Shown here: positions 7,571 to 12,942 of the stretch, piece after piece
How positions within the stretch are numbered: the first letter of the stretch is position 1
Layout: every line of letters starts with the position of its first letter
Position numbers and translations under genes: made by a program
The notes under the pieces: model-generated
What the model was told of the DNA's origin: nothing
What the model saw: the letters and a program-made list of their open reading frames with translations, nothing else
The model's database searches: none
Assembly: GCA_018398815.1 (NCBI GenBank)
Contig: JAFLJL010014881.1
Span: 1 to 12,942, forward strand
DNA length: 12,942 nucleotides
Direction: 5' to 3'
From: Conus ventricosus
Taxonomy: Eukaryota; Mollusca; Gastropoda; Neogastropoda; Conidae

Positions 7571-7943
7571 GCCGCCCTGGCGAAGTGGTTTAGCGTCGCG
7601 GGCTCCTGGCTGGGAGGTCGTGGGTTCGAATCCCATCAGAGTCATGTGGGTTTTTCTGCCCCGACCGGTTCCTACCCAAGTTGAGTTCGCTGCGGACTCA
7701 GTTGGGAAGACGGGGACCACACAGTTGAGTTTCTTTCCACTTAAGGGATCTTTCTGAAGTTTTTCCCTAAAATTTCCTGCCCAAACATTTGCATTTCCTG
7801 ATAACCCCGGGGGCCTGTTTAACGCGGGGATATTTTTATGAAAGGAACCCGTAGAGTACACCCCCTTCAGAGTCCCCCGACCGAAATGGAAATCCGTAGC
7901 ATCATTTTTTCCCATCCCATTCTAAATCGATCGGGCTTTTAAA
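7571..7943 (+). mobile_element. tRNA-derived SINE, about 370 bases
   Basis: The head matches a tRNA gene with a Pol III internal promoter. Box A TGGCGAAGTGG lies at 7578-7588 and box B GGTTCGAATCC at 7623-7633. The unpaired 3' body continues through CCCCGACCGGTTCCTACC and ends near an A-run at 7941. The body has a tract beginning TTGAGTTCGCTGCGGACTCA that I associate with mollusc SINEs. No CCA end or functional acceptor stem is evident, so this is not a tRNA gene. A LINE would have supplied its retrotransposition. From about 7750 rightward its sequence becomes rich in inflated homopolymers. The reading frame of 237 codons that spans it on the minus strand joins SINE and pseudogene and is not one gene. 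Confidence 0.85.
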
Positions 7944-7955
7944 AAAAAAAAGTCT
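7944..7955 (+). repeat. Right copy of the SINE target-site duplication
   Basis: AAAAAAAAGTCT follows the SINE body, identical to 7559-7570, with three further A upstream that may be the SINE's own short tail. Confidence 0.5.
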
Positions 7956-9321
7956 CAAATTCGGGGCCCTTCAGGCCCTGCTCTCATGGTGACCTAAATT
8001 TTCGATGTCTTCTCCACGTCTGGGGCTTGGTTTGGTTCCGTCGGGGTCACGGAAATTGGGGAGTCCAGGGGGGCGTGGGTTTGGACAGACGTGGTGGCCC
8101 CCCTCCGGGGGGGGGGAAAGGCCACTCACCCCGGGCTCCCCGACAAGAAATTTAAATTGGGGGGTCAGTGGGGGGCTTAGTGGGTTTGGTGCCCCTGCTT
8201 ATTTAGTTTCAAAACAGGCGCCATTGAACACCACCAAAAGTACTGGGCCCACAGGGGGCAGTTTCCCCCCCGGGGGGGGGGGCCCTTTTGACGACTTGAC
8301 ATTGCCCTGGGTTCCCTGGGGTTGCCGGTCCCGGGGGCGGGCGGCGGGTTTCCCGGGCTGTGGTTTGTCCCGGGGTGTCCGGGAATGGGGAAAAGGGGGG
8401 GTAGGCCTCTGGGTGGCGCAGATTTTTGGGAAAAAAAAAGTCTTGCAACCTGCACCCTTTTCCCTATCTTGCTCAAAAAGTGGGTTTTCCAAAAAACCCT
8501 CTTTTTTTTTACTACTGGCTTTTTAATTTCATTGGGTATGTTCGGGGTGTCCCTTTTGACCCCACAGGGTCTACAAATGAAATTTTTTGTCTCTCATTTC
8601 CTAAATTCCCATAGTTGGTTAAAAATTACAGCCTTTTGGAAGCCCGTTTTTCCCTCGTCCATCTGATCTCCATTTGCAGTCTAGGGTCTTGGACCTGCCT
8701 TTTACGTGTTTTTTTCCCTCTGCTAGTCACATACCCCTTTCGCCGTTACTTAAACATTTTTTTTGAATTTTTTTTTTCCACTTCCCCAGGCTGTTTTTTC
8801 GTTTCTTCGGGGGTGTTTTTTTTTGGGGGTGTTTGTAGATTTGGGCTTTGGGGTTCCCTGAATTTTTTCTGAGATAGAGATGATGTTTTTGGAGAGCCCT
8901 CTTTCCCTTTGGGGCCCGAATTGCTTTTAGGGGGTAAACCCCGATGGTTTTTGAGGGGGTTCTGGGGGACGACACGGAGGGGGGGTGAAATGGGGGTTTG
9001 GTGGTTTTAATTTTGGGGCATGGGGTTTCTTTTGGGGCCTCAGGTTCACCCACGGGGGGGGGGAAAAATTGCATTGATGTGTGGGGGGGTTTAAATTTTT
9101 TGGGGGTCTTTTCCAAGAAACAGAAAACAATGCCCTCTTCAGTTAACACAGCCGTCGCATCCTGCTATTTTTAAATTTGCCAGATATGCAAATAAGGGGT
9201 TAGAAAATGCGCAACCATGGTTTAGAAGGGAGAGACTTGATGACGTGGTTTTTTTTTTCCTGCTTGTGAAGATTTTCATTTCTTCACTTTGTGGGGGTTG
9301 GCGGGTCCAGGGGCTTACACA
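7956..9321. other. Unassigned, homopolymer-swollen sequence; no supported gene
   Basis: About 1.4 kb with runs of G, C, T and A of 5-11 bases in almost every line (for example C8 then G10 near 8265-8282, and G-runs of 9-11 in several places). The frame at 8005-8526 (173 codons) is rich in Gly, Pro and Ser because of the G/C runs and encodes no family I recognise. The basic Pro/Lys-rich frame at 8727-9149 on the minus strand is likewise compositional. Damaged real sequence may be hidden here, but I cannot read it. Confidence 0.5.
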
Positions 9322-9802
9322 TTATAAACATTTTTCCAAAATCCTGATTTTCCGCTTTTCTTCAAGTGATGTTTTTGCAAACTTCAAAAGATCATTCTCA
9401 CTGTTAAACTCCTTCATAAAGGGGGAAAAAAACCCAAGGGTTGGCATCCAGGTTGTTTTCAATATTTTGGGCCACAGAGAGGCATGGAGCGTGGTTCAGG
9501 GGGTTGCCCCAGATGAATGGGGGCAGCTTTAAAAAAGAAATTTTCCCCATCGGGAAAAACACAGTCTTCCCCATCCCATTGGCCAAAGAGAAGACTATCC
9601 AACTTTTGGTGTAATCCGACAGCCAGCTCATAAAGGGATTTCTTCTCTGTGGTTTCAGAAATTTGAAGTGGCAAGGGGACCCCCCGGAAACATTAAAAGA
9701 TATTTTTTCCCATAAAGCTGTTAAGTGACAGACTTTTAATTCTTTTTTGATCACTTCTGACAGCCCCTTTTTTTCCCACCCAAAACTAAATTCAGTATAC
9801 AC
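9322..9802 (-). pseudogene. Frameshift-damaged coding-like region, unrecognised
   Basis: The minus strand reads like protein in successive frames. The first is GLSEVIKKELKVCHLTALWE, the second QISETTEKKSLYELAVGLHQ then KLDSLLFGQWDGEDCVFPDG, the third IENNLDANPWVFF, and the last MKEFNSENDLLKFAKTSLEE then KRKIRILEKCL, ending in a stop at 9324-9322. Each switch coincides with a homopolymer, such as GGGGGG, AAAAAA or TTTTTT. Residue use is ordinary for a soluble protein, unlike the simple-sequence frames nearby. I do not recognise the family. It may be a host exon group, an exonised element or a dead transposon. The frame shifts could be real mutations or base-calling errors in this poor stretch. 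Confidence 0.4.
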
Positions 9803-9900
9803 AGTGCCCTGGACCCCTTTCCAACTGTTTTTAAATGATATAAAATTATAATTATAGTAATATATGGGGCTGGGAAAAAAAATACCATTTTACATATATG

Positions 9901-10200
9901 TAGGGGAGGGGTTGGCCCAATTGGTAAGCCAGGTTCGGGATCTTGTGGCCCCGGGGTTCGAGCCCGGGTTAAAACCGGCGTTTTTTAGGGGTAGAAACCA
10001 AATTTTTTTCTGACTTTTCCCCCCCAAAGCCCCTTCAGAGAGACTAAAAACCGAGGCCCCCGTTGCAATGCATGCAGAAAAACAAATGCGCACTTAAAAA
10101 CCCAAATCTATGTCGGGGTTTTTTGGGGAGGGGGCAGAAACATAAAAAATACCCAATGCCCCCGGGGCTTTCCCAGACATGGGATATGCAGTCGATGAAG
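9901..10200 (+). mobile_element. tRNA-derived SINE, second copy, different subfamily
   Basis: The head has a box A-like TGGCCCAATTGG (9913-9924) and box B GGTTCGAGCCC (9955-9965), about 30 bases apart. The body includes a CCGTTGCAATGCATGCAG stretch (10060-10077), then AAACAAATGCGCACTTAAA and ATACCCAATGCCCCCGG. These resemble a conserved body module that I remember from gastropod SINEs. The 3' end is uncertain, at about 10200 or slightly beyond. Homopolymers are inflated throughout, so it looks more degraded than it may be. It differs from the SINE at 7571-7943 after the tRNA-like head. Confidence 0.65.
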
Positions 10201-10500
10201 CATCAGCTAAAATGAGATGTTTTTGTGGCTTATTTTGGGGATATTCTGCCGCCTTGACACCCCCGGGGGAACAACGAAACGTAAAAATTTATATTATACA
10301 CAAAAAAAAAACTATATTTGCGTAGACAAAACTTGTTTCAATAAGATTAAAAGTTCCTGGCTTTACTCCCACCCTCACCTCTCCCGTACAAATCGGTCAC
10401 CCAAAAACAATACTGGGGAAATGATCGATCCCTTGAGAATTTTCCAAGGAAAAAAGATGTGGCTCATGCGGGTAAAGAATTAAACGGGCCCACTTCACCA
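10201..10500. other. Unassigned; possible SINE 3' flank
   Basis: AT-rich sequence with an A10 run at about 10303. An open frame of 88 codons on the plus strand lacks any recognisable feature, and its Lys/Asn-rich content follows the base composition. Confidence 0.35.
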
Positions 10501-10693
10501 ATTTTCCCAAGATCTAAACCAAAATTGCCGTCAGCAGGTGCCAAAAGGGGAGAAACAAAGAAAATAATTTAAAGCACCCGTTAAATCGGGGATCACAGTC
10601 TTCACAACATCTCTTCCTTCAAACGGTGTTTTGGCCCTTTTTTTTCAGGGAAATGATTTTTCCAATATGGATAACCGCAAAGGGCCCCCTGTA
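10501..10693 (-). other. Weak coding-like patch, possibly a damaged exon
   Basis: On the minus strand a TTTTTTCCCCTTTTACAG run (about 10692-10709) resembles an intron acceptor. It precedes a frame-shifting stretch that reads GALCGYPYWKNHFPEKK, then RAKTPFEGRDVVKTVIPDLT followed by GALNYFLCFSPFGTC and a stop. The composition is protein-like but short, and I recognise no family. It shares strand and texture with the patch at 9322-9802. Confidence 0.25.
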
Positions 10694-10948
10694 AAAGGGG
10701 AAAAAACAATGAACTACACATATTTTCCCTTTAAACAAAATATTAATTTCATCATATTTACAAGAAAAACTTCGTGCGTCTTTGAAAAAGGGGTTTAATT
10801 AAAAACACTTTTTTAAACAAATTAACGCATGTACAAAATATTAAGGAAAAGGGATTTTTAAAAAGGGAAAAAAAATAGAAAGTACATTAATTTTTTTTTC
10901 TTATTATTGGGGAGAAAAGGGAGAGAGGAAAAAAAAACAACAAAAACA
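10694..10948. other. AT-rich, A-run-rich sequence; nothing identified
   Basis: The sequence has long A and T runs and no motif or frame that I would defend. A short purine-rich stretch at its right end grades into the GA array. Confidence 0.5.
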
Positions 10949-11023
10949 GAGAGAGAGAGAGAGGAGAGGGGGAAAGAGAGAGAGAGAGGGGAGAAAAGAA
11001 GGGGAGAGAAGAGAGAGAGAGAG
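10949..11023 (+). repeat. (GA)n block, degenerate
   Basis: This is a GA-rich array with G-run and A-run interruptions. It and its partner at 11117-11254 give Arg/Glu or Leu/Ser frames that are not genes. Confidence 0.9.
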
Positions 11024-11116
11024 TTCCCTAACAAGGTTTTGGGGAAAAAAATGTTTGGGATAGCCTTTCTGCCCCAAAATAAGCCCAAAAAAAACAAAAA
11101 ACAAAACAAAAACAAC

Positions 11117-11254
11117 GAGAGAGAGAGAGAGAGAGAGAGAGGGGAGAAAAAGAGAGAGAGAGGGGAAAAAGAGAGAGAAAAGAAGAGAGAAAGAGAAAGG
11201 AGAGAGAGAGAGAGAGGAGAGAGAAAAGAGAGAGAGAGAAGAGAAAAGAGAGAC
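11117..11254 (+). repeat. (GA)n block, second, degenerate
   Basis: This is a GA array with GGGG and AAAA interruptions, following an A/C-rich spacer with AAAACAAAAACAAC. That spacer resembles a retrotransposon tail but cannot be assigned to an element. Confidence 0.9.
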
Positions 11255-11262
11255 TTTCTGAA

Positions 11263-11560
11263 TTTTTTACGACGTCAGTGGAGTTGGGAAACAGTTTTTT
11301 TTGAATGCAGTGTGAGAAAATGTGAGCGGTAAAAGTCGGATGTCTGGTATAAAGCCACTTTTTTTACACCTAAAAAAAACTCTCCAGACGCTCCCCGAAA
11401 CGTGGGGAAAAAGCCTCTGAACCCCCGCTGACCCTCCTTGACCGAATTTTGCCATTTCCAAATGCCCATTTTCCCCACCCAAAAATGACCTCAGGGGGGT
11501 GTAATCAATAGCCCCCAAACCTTTTTCTTTCACTTTCGGAATTTCCTCACCAACAACTGA
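11263..11560 (-). other. Weak coding-like patch, possibly a damaged exon
   Basis: The minus strand reads GEEIPKVKEKGLGAIDYTPL followed by GGENGHLEMAKFGQGGSAGV in one frame, then LGVKKVALYQTSDFYRSHFL and TLHSKKTVSQLH with a stop in another. The switch lies at a T8/A7 run. No family is recognised. Like the patches at 9322 and 10501 it could be an exon of one minus-strand gene seen through bad base-calling, but nothing proves a link. Confidence 0.25.
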
Positions 11561-12066
11561 TAAATGCTAACAAAAAACAAGTTTGGGCCCGAAAAGTGGG
11601 ATTCCCCTTTTTTGCCATTCCTTTTTGGGCCCCCAGTCTGGACTGCTACGTTCATTTTTGGGATGCAGAATCTGGGTTTGGTGTGGGGCAGGGGGAACAC
11701 TTTTTTTTTGCTATCAACCAAAAACAATAAAGGTTTCAAATCCATGTTTCAGCATGTTTTAAAAAAACTGTATTAATACCCCCCCCAAAAATAAAAAATC
11801 AAAAAAACATTTTTTTTCCCAATAAACCTTGTGGCTTTTAATGCATCGATTTATTCGGGCCGGGAAAATAGGGTCAACAATCTAATTCCGCTTTTTATTT
11901 TTTTCAGCTTACTAACCTACCATTTAAATTACCTACCACTTAACTTACGGAATTTCACTTATTTTTTGACATACTTTTTTGGGATTTAAAATATTTACTA
12001 ACATACTTAAAGATTCCCTTACCCTTTCTTTACCCTTAAATTTTTTTACCTTTAAATTTACTTCAC
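11561..12066. other. Unassigned A/T- and homopolymer-rich sequence
   Basis: The region has many A, T and C runs (for example CCCCCCC at 11780 and T9 near 11701). Short frames exist on both strands but show no family features. The right end turns into T- and ACTT-rich sequence. Confidence 0.45.
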
Positions 12067-12175
12067 TTTACTTACTTACTTACTTACTTACTTTCTTACT
12101 ACTTACTTTTAAATTACTTACTTACTTTCTTACTTACTTTCTTACTACTTACTTATACTTTCTTACTTTTAATTT
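12067..12175 (+). repeat. (CTTA)n tetranucleotide microsatellite, imperfect
   Basis: TTAC/CTTA units repeat with interruptions such as TTTAAATTAC and CTTTCTTAC. The leucine- and tyrosine-rich frame over it is an artefact. Confidence 0.9.
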
Positions 12176-12470
12176 TCTTGCTAATTTCCTTTAAAAACCC
12201 CCTTCATTTCCCCCTTCCTTCCAAACCTTGCTTCATCGCCTTCTTCTTCTTTCTTTCCGGGCGCTGCTTTCTTGCTTGCTGGTTCCTTTTTTCCTTCCAT
12301 CCACCTTCCCCCTTCCAAACCTTTCCCTTTCCCTTTCCCTTTCCCCCTTTCAAATGCCCTTAACCCAAAAAATCCTGGGTCCCCAACAACAAATCTTCAA
12401 ACGTTTGTCCTCCCCCCCCCTCTGTCCAGCTGATTCTTTTTCTCCTGGTTTTTCTCCACTTTGGGTTTTG
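12176..12470 (+). repeat. Polypyrimidine tract with a CCCTTT run
   Basis: Nearly all C and T, including CTTCTTCTTTCTTTCC and a (CCCTTT)n patch at about 12324-12346. Open frames here encode Phe, Pro, Leu and Ser only, as expected from composition. Confidence 0.8.
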
Positions 12471-12942
12471 GGTTTGCCTTCCTCCCTCCTCCTATTTTAG
12501 ATCAGAAACCAAAACCCTGATGAGCGGTGTTGGGTGCTGGCTTCCTTTGGGCCAAATAGTCCCCCTTCCTCCCCCCGGAACCATTGAGAAGAAAGGAAAA
12601 GATACACCAAAGGAAGGCCCAGGGTCCAGAGAAGTACTGTCCCCCAAATGCCCAAAAAAACCCGGGGGGGGGGCAATCCGCATCCCTTGGAAGCCTGCGC
12701 TGTGTTCACATAGGGTGCAGGCACGCACATGGCATTCTAGTGACTATCTCCTGTCTCGCCCTTTGCCACGATTCCTCTTTGCTGCGCATAGCCACAGAAG
12801 GTTCAAAATGTGCCCCAGACAGGTGTTAGTGAAAGTCAGTAGAATACGGCCCTATCACACAGTCTCAGATGGGAATGGAACTCCATTACATTATCTTCAT
12901 CATCCTCATCCCAATAGATCAGCGGGTAAGTCTCTGATTCTT
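12471..12942. other. Unassigned right edge; sequence texture returns to normal near 12690
   Basis: Up to about 12680 the sequence still has swollen runs. From 12690 the composition is balanced again. Frames on both strands (about 80 codons) show no motif that I recognise. Nothing else can be claimed for this end. Confidence 0.4.

Noticed and set aside
7571..7645. Functional tRNA gene
   Set aside because: Boxes A and B are present, but no acceptor stem pairs across the expected span and the sequence continues into a SINE body.
7202..7915. A 237-codon minus-strand open frame as a single gene
   Set aside because: Its upstream two-thirds translate the antisense of a tRNA-derived SINE and its downstream third the start of the TCGGQNRN pseudogene. 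The junction lies at an A/T run with a target-site duplication.
8005..8526. A 173-codon plus-strand frame rich in Gly, Pro and Ser
   Set aside because: It lies in the homopolymer-swollen zone, the residues follow G/C runs, antisense frames overlap it fully, and there is no family motif.
9913..9970. Functional tRNA gene at the second SINE head
   Set aside because: It has promoter boxes only, with a degenerate arm structure and a SINE-like body.
12067..12175. CRISPR-like or direct-repeat array
   Set aside because: The units are four bases long with no spacers; it is a tetranucleotide microsatellite in a eukaryotic context.

Overview
This window looks like non-coding, repeat-rich genomic DNA from a marine invertebrate, most likely a mollusc and perhaps a gastropod. 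Support comes from the dense AC, GA and CTTA microsatellites, several decayed non-LTR retrotransposons, tRNA-headed SINEs of a type I associate with gastropods, and no bacterial-style operons or ribosome binding sites. The host assignment is an inference, and I see no intact host gene.

Left part (1-4.4 kb): a truncated plus-strand LINE contributes the C-terminal zinc-knuckle end of its ORF2 (2-223) and a short 3' UTR that runs into an (AC)n array. Facing it on the minus strand is a nearly complete but dead LINE (about 4388 down to 761). It has an ORF1-like region with a Cys-rich start and a coiled coil, an AP-type endonuclease that has lost its N-terminal part, a connector, a reverse transcriptase with a FADD box and a C-terminal region. 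Its 3' UTR carries two nested stems and ends in a (TTGTC)n pentamer tail. About ten stops or frameshifts break it. The domain order, the FADD sequence and the 3' structure fit the CR1/L2/Rex group.

Middle part (4.4-7.96 kb): GA and AC microsatellites, about 1 kb of unassigned sequence and a degenerate tandem repeat (about 5.85-6.1 kb). Next, on the minus strand, is a frameshifted pseudogene of a repetitive invertebrate protein family (7550-6192). It carries SHYCR, a PKKDQ-type motif, TCGGQNRN and LKIKWLRYTKEE. This is the most informative unexplained object here. A plus-strand tRNA-derived SINE (7571-7943) with a likely target-site duplication sits directly upstream of it, apparently inside the polypyrimidine tract of an intron acceptor.

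Right part (about 7.75-12.68 kb): base composition and texture change sharply. Homopolymers are swollen, reading frames shift every few tens of codons, and G, C, T and A runs are everywhere. I read this as a poorly polished or gap-filled assembly stretch. A second tRNA-derived SINE (about 9901-10200), GA and CTTA arrays, and three minus-strand patches that look like frameshift-damaged coding sequence (9322-9802, 10501-10693, 11263-11560) are visible in it. The last 250 bases look normal again. The genes do not form a working system together; the layout records nested transposon insertions.
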